This document shows, in pieces, positions 1 through 7,735 of a stretch of 44,668 nt of DNA. The position numbers and the translations under genes are program-made. This DNA comes from Sporosarcina ureae. GTDB lineage: Bacteria > Bacillota > Bacilli > Bacillales_A > Planococcaceae. The notes beneath the pieces are model-generated. The model had not been told where the DNA came from. It searched no databases and worked only from the letters and a program-made list of their open reading frames with translations. The stretch covers positions 1 to 44,668 of the forward strand of contig NZ_JARIEA010000074.1 of the NCBI RefSeq assembly GCF_029267015.1, in the 5' to 3' direction. Position 1 is the first letter of the stretch. Each line of letters starts with the position of its first letter.

Positions 1-213
1 ATTATTTTAATGGCGGATAGACAAACGGCTGGCGGCTATCCGAAAATCGGACAAGTTATCACGGCTGACTTAGGTAGCTTGTCGCAAGTGAAACCGAATG
101 CGAAACTATATTTCAAGCTCATTACACATGCAGAAGCCGAGCGCGAACTCATCGCCAAAGAAGAACTGATCCATCAAATCAAAATTGGTATCCAGCATAA
201 ACTCAACTACTAA
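1..213 (+). CDS. pxpC: 5-oxoprolinase subunit C (PxpC/KipA-like), C-terminal part
   Basis: Only the last 70 codons are in the window; the frame is open to base 1. The fragment reads ADRQTAGGYPKIGQV and ends in a charged helix, which matches the C-terminus of the biotin-dependent carboxyltransferase-like family (PxpC, called KipA in Bacillus). With PxpA and PxpB these proteins form the ATP-dependent 5-oxoprolinase that opens 5-oxoproline to glutamate in the cytoplasm. The rest of the gene and probably pxpA/pxpB lie to the left. The next gene, convergent, is an IclR regulator, and kip loci often carry an IclR-type regulator (KipR). The family call is from recognition of the conserved C-terminal motif. 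Confidence 0.8.
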   Translation: MILMADRQTAGGYPKIGQVITADLGSLSQVKPNAKLYFKLITHAEAERELIAKEELIHQIKIGIQHKLNY

Positions 214-257
214 AAAAACCTATGCGCTTCAGCATAACTGAATCACAAAGGTCTACT

Positions 258-1013
258 TTATCCTATATATCCAAGCTGCCTAGAAATTTCTGAGGCAGCT
301 TCTTTCACTTTAGGAACCAACGTCTTCAAATTCTCTTCCTGATAATTCGCTTCAATGCCCGCGATACTGATTCCGGCAATCACTTCACCACTAAAATCAA
401 AGATCGGTGCCGCCACAGCCGAAGTGAAATCCTCAAGCTCCGAATTACTGAGCGTATAGCCATTGCGACGCGTCTCCTCGATAGACGCAAGCAATGATTC
501 CCGATCGGTATACGTACCGTTCGCAAACTGCTGCAACTCCGTCTTATCCAAATACTCCGCAATATAGCTATCCGACAGATTCGATAAAATAATCCGCGAA
601 CACGCCCCTGCATAAAGCGGACTGCTTCTCCCGACCGCAGTATATAAACGAACCTTCTGATATGTATCAATCTTCTCCACGTAAATCGCCTGATCCCCTT
701 GCCTCACAATCAAGTTGATCGCTTCCTTCACATCATTGTGAAGCTCTTCCATAATCGGATACGCAATCTTTCGGATATCCAACCGCTTCGAAACGAGGCT
801 GCCGTATTTGAGCAGCAATAAACCGAGACGATACTGTGAATCCGCGCCTTTCTCGAGAAACTTCATTTCTTCGAGTGAAGATAGCATGCGGTAGACGGAG
901 GATTTAGGAATTCCCGATAGGTCGATGATTTCTTGGAATGTTAGGGCTGGGTGATCGACGAATAGGTTGAGTATGTCTAGGGAACGGACTACTGTTTTGT
1001 TGTTTGTGCTCAT
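258..1013 (-). CDS. IclR-family transcriptional regulator
   Basis: 251 residues, the normal IclR length. Residues ~8-65 form a winged HTH (KTVVRSLDILNLF, then IPKSSVYRMLSSL as the recognition helix). Residues ~80-250 are the effector-binding domain, with the typical ATGs-type core replaced by TAVGRSSPLYAGACSR and a C-terminal SAVAAPIFDFSGEVIAGISI block. The ATG start has GGAG about seven bases upstream. It converges on the 5-oxoprolinase gene. By analogy with Bacillus kipR it may control that locus, but the effector cannot be read from sequence. Confidence 0.9.
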   Translation of the reverse strand: MSTNNKTVVRSLDILNLFVDHPALTFQEIIDLSGIPKSSVYRMLSSLEEMKFLEKGADSQYRLGLLLLKYGSLVSKRLDIRKIAYPIMEELHNDVKEAINLIVRQGDQAIYVEKIDTYQKVRLYTAVGRSSPLYAGACSRIILSNLSDSYIAEYLDKTELQQFANGTYTDRESLLASIEETRRNGYTLSNSELEDFTSAVAAPIFDFSGEVIAGISIAGIEANYQEENLKTLVPKVKEAASEISRQLGYIG

Positions 1014-1154
1014 GTGGGCTCCTTTCTATTCAGTAATCGCTTCAATATTTTTGATAAGTAATATGACTGATTATAGCATTGAAGTTGTGGGATTCCTAGG
1101 TGGTGTATATTTTGTAAACCATCCTAGTACTTTCGAATATAAAGGAAGTAAAAG

Positions 1155-1871
1155 TTATTTACTTTCTCGAGCAGCTTCCACAAACCTCTCAAACAACCTC
1201 AACGAAGTCGCATCATCCCGCTTCACCAATGCCTCAGGATGCCACTGAACCCCTACAAAGAATCTGTGTTCCGAGCTCTCAAACGCTTCAATCACACCAT
1301 CCTTAGCCATGGCGGTCACAACTAAAGGCGCTTGTATCTCCTTAACAGCCTGATGATGCAACGTATTCACCCGAATCTCCGAAGTACCTGCACATTCCGC
1401 AAGCTTACTATCTGGAACAATATCCACTAAATGAGTAGCAAATTCTAAATCCGTCAGTTGATGATGCTGCAATAAATCATCTGCTAGTTGCGCGTGGATG
1501 TCTTGATAAAGCGTACCGCCAAATGCCACATTCATGATTTGGTACCCTCTGCATATCCCGAGTACCGGCTTGTCTCGTTCCGCCATCGCTTTAACTAGCG
1601 CAAGCTCCATCTCATCACGCTGTGGAAATACTTTGCCCAGCTTCCGATGCGGCTCTTCTCCAAATAGTGACGGATCAACATCTTCCCCGCCAATGAGTAA
1701 TAACCCGTCCAAATGAGTACACACCTCATCAATCGCTTCCATGCCTACCGGTAAAATGATTGGCACTCCACCCGCACGACGTACAGCTGTTATGTATCTG
1801 GTCTGGACCAGTGTATCTCCTTTTTCATCTATGTCTGATGTCACTCCAATGAATGGCTTCAATTCGGTCAC
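1155..1871 (-). CDS. class I glutamine amidotransferase-like hydrolase (peptidase C26, PuuD type)
   Basis: 238 residues. The nucleophile elbow is GICRGYQIMN (Cys near residue 106) and the catalytic His/Glu lie in VQWHPE near residue 210, so the class I triad is complete. An early GGEDVDPSLFGEEP segment is typical of gamma-glutamyl-gamma-aminobutyrate hydrolases, which release glutamate from gamma-glutamyl compounds. It has no synthetase partner domain. The listed start is GTG; an in-frame TTG nine bases downstream, giving a protein beginning MKPFIGVTSD, has an equally good ribosome site. The true substrate is unknown; it could act on polyamine or other gamma-glutamyl amides. Confidence 0.85.
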   Translation of the reverse strand: MTELKPFIGVTSDIDEKGDTLVQTRYITAVRRAGGVPIILPVGMEAIDEVCTHLDGLLLIGGEDVDPSLFGEEPHRKLGKVFPQRDEMELALVKAMAERDKPVLGICRGYQIMNVAFGGTLYQDIHAQLADDLLQHHQLTDLEFATHLVDIVPDSKLAECAGTSEIRVNTLHHQAVKEIQAPLVVTAMAKDGVIEAFESSEHRFFVGVQWHPEALVKRDDATSLRLFERFVEAARESK

Positions 1872-1950
1872 CCTTTCCTTCGCTACTATCCTACATAGTT
1901 ACGATGTATGCTATACCCCGATCTGCAGTACGTTAACCGAACGTGATTCC

Positions 1951-1979
1951 TTCATACTATAAATGTATCATGTTATACT
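1951..1979 (+). promoter_or_regulatory. putative sigma-A promoter of the yjjG-like gene
   Basis: TTCATA, 17 bases, then TATACT, ending 33 bases before the ATG at 2012. The -10 box is strong and the -35 weak. The site lies between divergently transcribed genes. Confidence 0.5.
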
Positions 1980-2011
1980 AGTAGCACTTGTTAAAAAAGG
2001 AGTTTTTACTT

Positions 2012-2707
2012 ATGCACTATGAATTACTATTATTCGATTTAGACGATACATTATTTGATTTCAATGAAACAGAAAAGCATGCGCTCGGCAACACGTTTAA
2101 TTCTTTCGGTTTGCCAAATGGCCTGGAGCAGTATCGCGACACATACCGTGCAATCAGCTCCGTCATCTGGGATGATCTAGAACAAGGCCGCATCACGCTC
2201 GAGGAATTAAAAGTAGAACGTTTTCGACGCCTATTCCAAGAGCATGAACTGGAACTGGACGCACATCGTTTTGGAGAGCTATATATTGAAAACCTTGGAC
2301 ATGAGTCACACTTAATAGAAGGCGTGGAAGAAATGTTCGTAAGTCTAGAGAACTACCGTCTGGCGATCCTTACAAATGGCTTCACATTGGCTCAGTACGC
2401 ACGTATCGCAGGCTCACCGCTGCGTAATACCTTTGAAGCAATTATTGCATCCGAACAGACAGGCTTCAAAAAACCGCAACCTGAAATTTTTGAGTATACT
2501 TTCGACACACTCGGGATTACAGACCGCTCAAAAGTTTTGATGATCGGTGATTCATTGACGTCTGACATACAAGGCGGGATCAACGCAGGAATTGATACGT
2601 GTTGGTTTAACCCAGAAGGCAAAGAAAACCGTACTTCGATTACACCTACTTATGAAATTCGTTCGTGGAAGGAATTCAGTTTCGGTCGTAAGACGGTTAA
2701 AAACTGA
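2012..2707 (+). CDS. YjjG-type HAD phosphatase (non-canonical pyrimidine nucleotidase family)
   Basis: 231 residues. HAD motif I is FDLDDTLFDF near residue 8, motif II is LTNGF, motif III includes the conserved Lys of GFKKPQPEIF, and motif IV is MIGDSLTSDIQGG. The helical cap between motifs I and II matches the YjjG/YfnB group, which dephosphorylates nucleoside monophosphates, especially aberrant pyrimidines, as a house-cleaning activity. The ATG at 2012 is preferred over an upstream in-frame TTG because AAAAAAGGAG ends at the right distance from it. A terminator follows at once. Single-gene unit. Confidence 0.88.
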   Translation: MHYELLLFDLDDTLFDFNETEKHALGNTFNSFGLPNGLEQYRDTYRAISSVIWDDLEQGRITLEELKVERFRRLFQEHELELDAHRFGELYIENLGHESHLIEGVEEMFVSLENYRLAILTNGFTLAQYARIAGSPLRNTFEAIIASEQTGFKKPQPEIFEYTFDTLGITDRSKVLMIGDSLTSDIQGGINAGIDTCWFNPEGKENRTSITPTYEIRSWKEFSFGRKTVKN

Positions 2708-2719
2708 TACTCGCTATAC

Positions 2720-2750
2720 AAAACTGCTTCGGCATCCCGGAGCAGTTTTT
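2720..2750. terminator. rho-independent terminator after the yjjG-like gene
   Basis: AAAACTGCTTCGG pairs with CGGAGCAGTTTT (one mismatch), followed by T's on the + strand and preceded by A's. It may serve both converging genes. Confidence 0.8.
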
Positions 2751-2770
2751 GTATCGTATTCATGATGCCT

Positions 2771-3589
2771 TTACTCATGCCCATACAAACGATAATACTG
2801 TTCCAACCCCTCAATCAAGCGCTCCGTCCGCTTCGCTGTATACGCTTCAAACGAAGGATCTTCCAGTTCTTTAACGAGCGACCATAACGACCAGAGAAAG
2901 TCCGACTTCAACTTTTGCAGATCCAGCGACTGTTTGGAATCAGCTGGCAAACCGTAATAATCGAGTAACAGTTGCTCTTGCTCCTCACTCAACTCACGTT
3001 CCAAAATAAACGCTGCCAAATCCCATTCCGGCAAATAATTCGCACTGTACTCCCAGTCGATCAAAAGCAACTGCTTGGCCTCATTCTGAATAAAATTCCC
3101 CGTCACCGAATCCATATGACACGGCACATACTCCTGTCGCTCCCCTTGCGTCAAATTCCGTACCCGTTCCTCCAACAACACATAAAGCGAAGGCATTTCA
3201 GTCAACGTACTTTTATACTTCTCGACCTCTTCCCAATAATTAAAGCGATTCGTAAATTCCTTTTCAGACGAATGAAGCGTAGACAACACCTCCGCAACTT
3301 TTTCCAAATACTCCGAAGTCACAATTAGATCCCGCGTTAGATTAGCCGTCGCATCGTAATACGGTGTCATTTTAATGCCGTCATCAGTAAACACCACATT
3401 ATCGACTGTCACTCCGATTTCAGCCGCAATTCGTTGATTCTCTTTTTCATGCTGGCGGTTAATAATGTCTTCAAACTCATGTGCCGGGAAACGTAAGACA
3501 TATTTTTGTCCTTTGTGTTCGACAAGGAAGTTCAGGTTAGTGAGACCGCCTAGTCTTTTTATATAGGATAGTTCTTGGATTAGATACAC
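2771..3589 (-). CDS. choline/ethanolamine kinase-like phosphotransferase (APH fold, LicA-like)
   Basis: 272 residues with the aminoglycoside-phosphotransferase/choline-kinase fold. GGLTNLNFLV and KYVLRFP form the N-lobe nucleotide site. CHMDSVTGNFI is the Brenner catalytic loop (HxDxxxxN, with Met between His and Asp). LIDWEYSAN is the metal-binding DFG-like motif. LPEWDLAAFILE is typical of LicA-like kinases. The likely role is phosphorylation of choline or a related alcohol or amine in the cytoplasm. GTG start, preceded by AAAGGAG at seven bases. No lic-type neighbours are visible, so the substrate is uncertain. Confidence 0.8.
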   Translation of the reverse strand: MYLIQELSYIKRLGGLTNLNFLVEHKGQKYVLRFPAHEFEDIINRQHEKENQRIAAEIGVTVDNVVFTDDGIKMTPYYDATANLTRDLIVTSEYLEKVAEVLSTLHSSEKEFTNRFNYWEEVEKYKSTLTEMPSLYVLLEERVRNLTQGERQEYVPCHMDSVTGNFIQNEAKQLLLIDWEYSANYLPEWDLAAFILERELSEEQEQLLLDYYGLPADSKQSLDLQKLKSDFLWSLWSLVKELEDPSFEAYTAKRTERLIEGLEQYYRLYGHE

Positions 3590-4228
3590 TTTTTCGCTCC
3601 TTTGTTTTTCGTATTGTATGCTTGCCGATCTGCTAATAGATTTTCGTATGGAGTTTAATTATATCAGATATGAAGTGAATTCAAACTATTGCGACTACAC
3701 GAAAATAGTTAAAACTAATGAGGTAGACTAACACATTCTAGCGAAGAATTATTTTAGCGTACCTATGTTGATTCTACTTGGTGTCATCCTTCACTCATCA
3801 TATAGAGTTATTTTTCAAAAAGGATACAAGTAATTTGGAGATTGATTGTATCTGGCGGGGTTTTACTTCTACAAGAGGTACAAACAATGCGATCGTGGAT
3901 GAATTTATGTGTAGTGGCGAACTGGGGGTTGAACTGGCTTCCTGTTTCGTCATGCAACTAATTTATAACTACATGTGCGACGTCGAGATTCATCTCGACA
4001 ATGGTCTTATTCTTTATATTTAAAGTTCTTTTAAGTTCTTTGGTTATTGGCCGTCCCAAAGTGGGATACGCCATCGTACCAGTGTGATACAGCATAGCGT
4101 TCCATTGTGGGTCGACAGTCATCTCAGGTTGGATGGGTGCTACGTCCAATAATGAGTCAGCCGGTATTTCATATAATAGGGAGGCTACAATTTGACACAT
4201 AATTCTAACGATCTCATAACCTCCAGCC
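3590..4228. other. gene-poor stretch with one weak open frame
   Basis: About 640 bases upstream of the kinase-like gene with no recognisable gene. The only open frame of note on the minus strand runs 4230 to 3958 (about 90 codons from TTG, or 80 from an internal ATG). It contains AMLYHTGTMAYPTLGRPI, which I do not recognise. A + strand frame at 3778-4023 overlaps it. Neither has a convincing ribosome site. They may be decayed remains of a gene at the left edge of the accessory island. Confidence 0.4.
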
Positions 4229-4266
4229 AACCACTTTTATGTAACAACTGTTACATAAAAGTGGTT
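4229..4266. repeat. perfect 38-bp palindrome (18-bp arms, 2-base centre)
   Basis: AACCACTTTTATGTAACA is followed by AC and then by its exact reverse complement. No T-tract follows on either strand, so it is not a standard terminator. It lies about 100 bases before the small membrane-protein gene. It could be a large operator, a cruciform site or an element end. Seen directly; function unknown. Confidence 0.85.
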
Positions 4267-4372
4267 AATTTAAATAACCCCTAATTGGAAGGTCTTCGAA
4301 AATGTTATATGTGATATCATTGTAGCGTATGGAACAAAGGAATTTATTTTTTAAAAGGAGGACTTCATCAAC

Positions 4373-4579
4373 TTGGGCCTTATCGTAGCCATGATTCTCG
4401 TTATTATTGTTTTGGTTGTCGGACTGATTTTGACCCTATCCGTTGCTAATTCCAGTACGGATTCCAAGAATAAAAATTACAGTAGTAAAAAAAGTTTTTC
4501 TAATTTGCTGTGGATTTATGTTTTATCAGTACCCGTGATTATTGTATTGACTGTTATCGCTATATTTATATTTTATTAA
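4373..4579 (+). CDS. small two-TM membrane protein, unknown function
   Basis: 68 residues from a TTG start that sits ten bases after a strong AAAAGGAGGA site. Two hydrophobic segments, residues ~3-26 (VAMILVIIVLVVGLILTL) and ~47-67 (IYVLSVPVIIVLTVIAIFIF), are separated by a Ser/Lys/Asn-rich loop. This predicts a hairpin membrane protein with a polar connector. I recognise no family. It is flanked upstream by a 38-bp palindrome and downstream by a long hairpin. Being single and short, it could be a stress or toxin-like peptide, but nothing here shows that. Confidence 0.7.
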   Translation: MGLIVAMILVIIVLVVGLILTLSVANSSTDSKNKNYSSKKSFSNLLWIYVLSVPVIIVLTVIAIFIFY

Positions 4580-4586
4580 CGCTGGA

Positions 4587-4650
4587 GGACGGTTTGGGAG
4601 TACTGAAGAAGCATATTTTTTTCGAGTCTCAGTAACCGTCTTGATTTTTG
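4587..4650 (+). terminator. probable terminator after the small membrane-protein gene
   Basis: GACGGTT and an inner TACTGA pair with TCAGTA and AACCGTC across an A/T-rich loop, followed by TTGATTTTT. The long loop makes it imperfect. Confidence 0.55.
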
Positions 4651-4719
4651 CGCATCTATGCATCACACAAATCGTAAACGATTCTGAATAGCTTCGAAAT
4701 TGTTTAATGCACAGGTGCG
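4651..4719. repeat. short palindromic repeat, type A, copy 1
   Basis: Imperfect inverted repeat. CGCATCTATGCATCACACAA at the left pairs with a right arm ending AATGCACAGGTGCG. The centre contains AACGATTCTGAATAGC, shared with the other copies of the family at 7.5-8.75 kb. It lies just beyond the 3' end of the three-gene operon. Confidence 0.75.
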
Positions 4720-4807
4720 TATATTATAAACTTCACTAACCTTCAAAAAAACACCTTGATTTGAAGCTGTTTTTCTTATATTTCATTAACTAACGCATCC
4801 CTGATTT

Positions 4808-5851
4808 TCACACATCATCATCATCTTCTTCTGTGATATCAAATAGGTCTAAAGCATCCACCCCATCGCCATCAGTTTGTTCATCCAAATGTGCCTCTTC
4901 TTGTAAACGCGCTAATTCTGCTTCAACTTGATCCTTTATCTCGTTGCCAAGTCTTTGTAAAAATTCTACCTTTAATTGTGGTGACCAACTTCCCCTTCTT
5001 ATATTATCTTGGTAACAATCAATTAAAGTAGGTAACAATTTAATATAAGTATAGATAGCAATGTTATTCTGCAATCTTTCTTCATCAAGATTCAACCAAA
5101 TCCCTTGATATTCCTCTTCCCAAATTCTACATGTTCCTGTTAGGCTAATCTCTAACAAAAACACTTCTCCGTTATATTGAAGTTGCGGGCGCACTGCTTT
5201 TAAATTTTCGTTGTTAAATAGGAAAGCAAGCGTACCTAAGATTGTTGATATTCTTCTGCCATTACCTCTCATTGCATTAATATTATCTCTGGTTTTACCC
5301 GTATAACTTTTTAGTGCTGTTACATATAAATTATGGACAGGAGATAATGGTGATTCTCTAAGATCTATAAACTTCCTGAATATCCAGTACAGTAAATCCT
5401 CTGTTAGAGTCGCTTCTACGGCAGCAAAATTACCCCATTGTTCTGCTGGTAGACAATCCCTAATTATAGTGCCTGCACGACCTTTTCCGGTAAATACTAT
5501 ACCTCGGACCAAATTATTGTACTCAAACAATAATACTTTAGTTTGATAAACATTTATTCTTTTTTCTCGAGGTCTAAGTTGTCCTTGTGAACTAAACCAA
5601 AATTGGGCATTTCTGGATCTCTCGGTTATACAATCCACAATTACATAATTTATCTGATTACCATCTACTTCTAAACTTTCCGGATTGTTAATATCAAAAC
5701 CGTTAACCTGATTAATTACGGCAATTAAAGGTTCATCCTCCCAATCTTCGGTCGTTATAATTGGTCGCGAGTCTCTTATTAAGTTAATAGCTTCATTCAA
5801 ATCTTCTAAACCTGTAAATTCCCACATTGAGAAACTTTTCAAGTTAATCAC
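4808..5851 (-). CDS. unknown protein with acidic tail, third gene of the accessory operon
   Basis: 347 residues, no family recognised. Residues ~45-130 look like an alpha/beta domain with alternating strands (QINYVIVDCITE, TKVLLFEYNNLVRGIVFTG). Residues ~145-240 are mainly helical (LLYWIFRKFIDL), then a strand-rich part (EVFLLEISLTGTCRIW). A helical and coiled region at ~300-325 precedes an extremely acidic end, ITEEDDDDV. There is no signal peptide or membrane segment, so it should be cytosolic. The start is seven bases after the preceding gene, so translation is probably coupled. The base composition is visibly more AT-rich than the flagellar genes. A sensor or effector in a phage-defence unit is my inference from context only. 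Confidence 0.75.
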   Translation of the reverse strand: MINLKSFSMWEFTGLEDLNEAINLIRDSRPIITTEDWEDEPLIAVINQVNGFDINNPESLEVDGNQINYVIVDCITERSRNAQFWFSSQGQLRPREKRINVYQTKVLLFEYNNLVRGIVFTGKGRAGTIIRDCLPAEQWGNFAAVEATLTEDLLYWIFRKFIDLRESPLSPVHNLYVTALKSYTGKTRDNINAMRGNGRRISTILGTLAFLFNNENLKAVRPQLQYNGEVFLLEISLTGTCRIWEEEYQGIWLNLDEERLQNNIAIYTYIKLLPTLIDCYQDNIRRGSWSPQLKVEFLQRLGNEIKDQVEAELARLQEEAHLDEQTDGDGVDALDLFDITEEDDDDV

Positions 5852-5858
5852 TCCTAAT

Positions 5859-6572
5859 CTACGATCTTGTAGAAATAATATTATGATGACTTTCTTCTAT
5901 TTCAAATAATAAAAAGATTAGGATATATGCAGCTAATCTGCAGTACCACCGAGTAGAAGCGGGTTTGATTTCAGAAATCAAATCTCCTTCTACAAACGAT
6001 GTTGCATTTGACCACATTTCTGCACTTATATAAAGACATGAACTTGTAGATCTAGCTTGAGTCCCTTTATCTAACGAAATTGAAATAAAATCAATATTTG
6101 TTAAATCAAACGTGTCTTCGTGAAAATTACTTTTGTTTCTAATTTCAAAAGTTACCCAATGCGGGATGTGTATATATAAATTTAACCCTCCTAAAGAATT
6201 AAATATTCTCTTAATTAGAAGGTTACGATAGTCCATCTTTACATCAATATCTACTTTCTTTCGTTGCTGAAGTTGTCCCAGCGCTAAATATGTAGTGTCT
6301 TTTCTATCTTTATTTTTTACACTAATCGCGAAGTTTCCAAAATGACGATACAACTCTATAGCAAGATTAATAATAAATATGATAATTGCTTGGTTTATTA
6401 TAAAAGCCGTAGCATCTTTTGATATTGAATTAAAAAATTTCTCGTTAAATAAATCTTTAAATAGATTTAAAGGCTCAAAACCGAAAAAGTAAACAAGCCC
6501 TATTGCAATAATAGGACTTCCAATTGTTAAACTTTTTATTAGTCTTTTTCTAAGCTTGAAAATACTAATCAT
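5859..6572 (-). CDS. unknown membrane protein, second gene of the accessory operon
   Basis: 237 residues, no family recognised. A basic start (FKLRKRLIKSL) leads into TM1 at ~16-33 (IGSPIIAIGLVYFFGF) and TM2 at ~54-72 (AFIINQAIIIFIINLAIEL). A strand-rich domain of about 125 residues follows (LYIHIPHWVTFEIRNKS, IDFISISLDKGT), then TM3 at ~207-224 (CRLAAYILIFLLFEI). Two N-terminal TM segments joined to a compact beta domain is a layout used by several bacterial immunity effectors, but also by ordinary envelope proteins. It is separated from its neighbours by only seven to eight bases, so the three proteins are very probably co-produced. Confidence 0.75.
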   Translation of the reverse strand: MISIFKLRKRLIKSLTIGSPIIAIGLVYFFGFEPLNLFKDLFNEKFFNSISKDATAFIINQAIIIFIINLAIELYRHFGNFAISVKNKDRKDTTYLALGQLQQRKKVDIDVKMDYRNLLIKRIFNSLGGLNLYIHIPHWVTFEIRNKSNFHEDTFDLTNIDFISISLDKGTQARSTSSCLYISAEMWSNATSFVEGDLISEIKPASTRWYCRLAAYILIFLLFEIEESHHNIISTRS

Positions 6573-6580
6573 TAAAACAC

Positions 6581-7126
6581 CTACTCAATACTTTTCATCA
6601 TATTAATTACTTGTTCTTTAACAATTTCATCATCAATTAGAAGCACTCCATTGTTATAAAGGCTCACTTCTACTTGAATAGGTGATGTCTCCGATTTAAC
6701 TCTTATACTCAAATCCTTTATATCAATACTTTCATCGGTAATAATCCATTCTAATTCAGCAAAAAACTTACTGACTATTGTCTGTTTCTCAAATAATTTT
6801 TTTTCAGCATTAACTCTTTGTCGATAATGGGAAATTATTTCTTGGTTCTCTTCTGGAACAGACTCTAAAAAATTTAGGGAGTTAATAAAATAACCAGACT
6901 CAATACTGTAATTAAGTACCTTGAAAAACTTCTCTGGTGTCATAATGTATTGTTTTACAGGCATATCTTTTACTGTTTCAAGCACTTTTCTATAACCATT
7001 TTTTCCGTAGTCATAAGGGATGCCAATTATATCAACACTGAATTGGATTATATTTGGAAACTTTTCGACTAATTTTTCCATCGTTGATTCACCTTTATAA
7101 ACTCTGAATAATTTCAACTGTAACAT
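6581..7126 (-). CDS. unknown soluble protein, first gene of the accessory operon
   Basis: 181 residues from the ATG at 7126, chosen because TAAGGAGGGG lies six bases upstream. A longer frame has no site, and an ATG 15 codons downstream has a weaker one. Predicted cytosolic: helical through residues ~20-125 (EKLVEKFPNIIQFSVDIIG, MTPEKFFKVLNYSIESGYF), then a small strand-rich end (DIKDLSIRVKSE, IQVEVSLYNNGVLLIDDEI). I do not recognise a domain. It leads a three-gene minus-strand operon and is preceded by the remnant of a type III methyltransferase-like gene. Confidence 0.75.
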   Translation of the reverse strand: MLQLKLFRVYKGESTMEKLVEKFPNIIQFSVDIIGIPYDYGKNGYRKVLETVKDMPVKQYIMTPEKFFKVLNYSIESGYFINSLNFLESVPEENQEIISHYRQRVNAEKKLFEKQTIVSKFFAELEWIITDESIDIKDLSIRVKSETSPIQVEVSLYNNGVLLIDDEIVKEQVINMMKSIE

Positions 7127-7156
7127 AGCACCCCTCCTTACCACGAGTATACCTGT

Positions 7157-7186
7157 ATTCTACAGTGGATATATATGTATAAGCAA
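7157..7186 (-). promoter_or_regulatory. candidate promoter of the three-gene operon
   Basis: On the minus strand TTGCTT, 18 bases, TAGAAT, about 30 bases before the ATG at 7126. A second possible -10, TATACT, lies slightly closer. Weak evidence. Confidence 0.35.
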
Positions 7187-7235
7187 TTAATATCATTTTT
7201 TTTGTATTTTGATTTCCATAACATTATTCATTGCA

Positions 7236-7445
7236 CTAGCGTGTGTAACAATTGTCCGAACAATCTTTGTATCGAAAGACATCAATAAAATCAGCTTGTT
7301 TAAATATAAGAGTCCCATCAATATCTTTGGTATATGCAGAACGTATCAAGTCATCAGTTAGTAATAGGCTTATCAATTCTTCATCGTAGTCTTGAATCGC
7401 TTCAATAATTTTATATTTGTCAATATAGTTGTCGCACTTTACTCA
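7236..7445 (-). pseudogene. fragment resembling the N-terminus of a type III DNA methyltransferase (Mod)
   Basis: The minus frame has no start codon and is preceded by an in-frame stop. It reads YKIIEAIQDYDEELISLLL, then TKDIDGTLIFKQADFIDVF, and ends at TAG (7238-7236) after NCYTR. From memory this resembles the N-terminal region of type III site-specific methyltransferases, which share a 'YDEELI..LL', 'IDG.L.F' and 'SYTRYKN' pattern. The catalytic DPPY region is absent. If the call is right, it is the residue of a lost restriction-modification system. No Res gene remains. Confidence 0.5.
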
Positions 7446-7481
7446 ATTCCTAGATTAACTACTGATTTGATGTTAGCTCAA

Positions 7482-7544
7482 AGGTCCCAACACAATTCGG
7501 AAACAATTCTGAATTAAAATAAAGTTGTATGGGGACCTGGTACC
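7482..7544. repeat. short palindromic repeat, type B, copy 1
   Basis: The left end AGGTCCCAACACAATT pairs imperfectly with the right end AGTTGTATGGGGACCT, which continues into GGTACC. The centre is AACAATTCTGAATTAAAA. The core aligns with the reverse complement of the type A copies, so types A and B share a core and differ in their outer arms. Confidence 0.75.
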
Positions 7545-7656
7545 AACACATTAAACTCTCTTATCTGATTAAACATCTCTTTCGCTATATTCGTATCTCG
7601 GATACGCGACTCAGCCGCCACCAGGTTTTCGACGTTGGTATCATTTGATCTTATTT
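7514..7656 (-). pseudogene. flagellin C-terminal fragment fused to repeat-derived tail
   Basis: The minus frame reads NVENLVAAESRIRDTNIAK then EMFNQ, the conserved flagellin D1/D0 C-terminal helix (hag in this window has ENLTGAESRIRDVDMAKEMM). After this it changes to NVLVPGPHTTLF and stops; that tail and stop codon come from the type B repeat. No N-terminal half exists; a type A repeat sits directly upstream. It is not a functional flagellin. Confidence 0.8.
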
Positions 7657-7719
7657 ACCTGTGCATCACACAACTTGAGATCAATTCAGAATAGTTCCTG
7701 AATTGTGTGATGAACAGGT
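7657..7719. repeat. short palindromic repeat, type A, copy 2
   Basis: ACCTGTGCATCACACAA at the left pairs with TTGTGTGATGAACAGGT at the right (17-base arms, one mismatch) around a 29-base centre. It lies exactly between two flagellin fragments. Confidence 0.85.
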
Positions 7720-7735
7720 GCGTATTTGAATTCAC

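Noticed and set aside
3778..4023. + strand frame of 81 codons
   Set aside because: No ribosome site, no recognisable family, and overlap with a minus-strand frame. Not supported as a gene.
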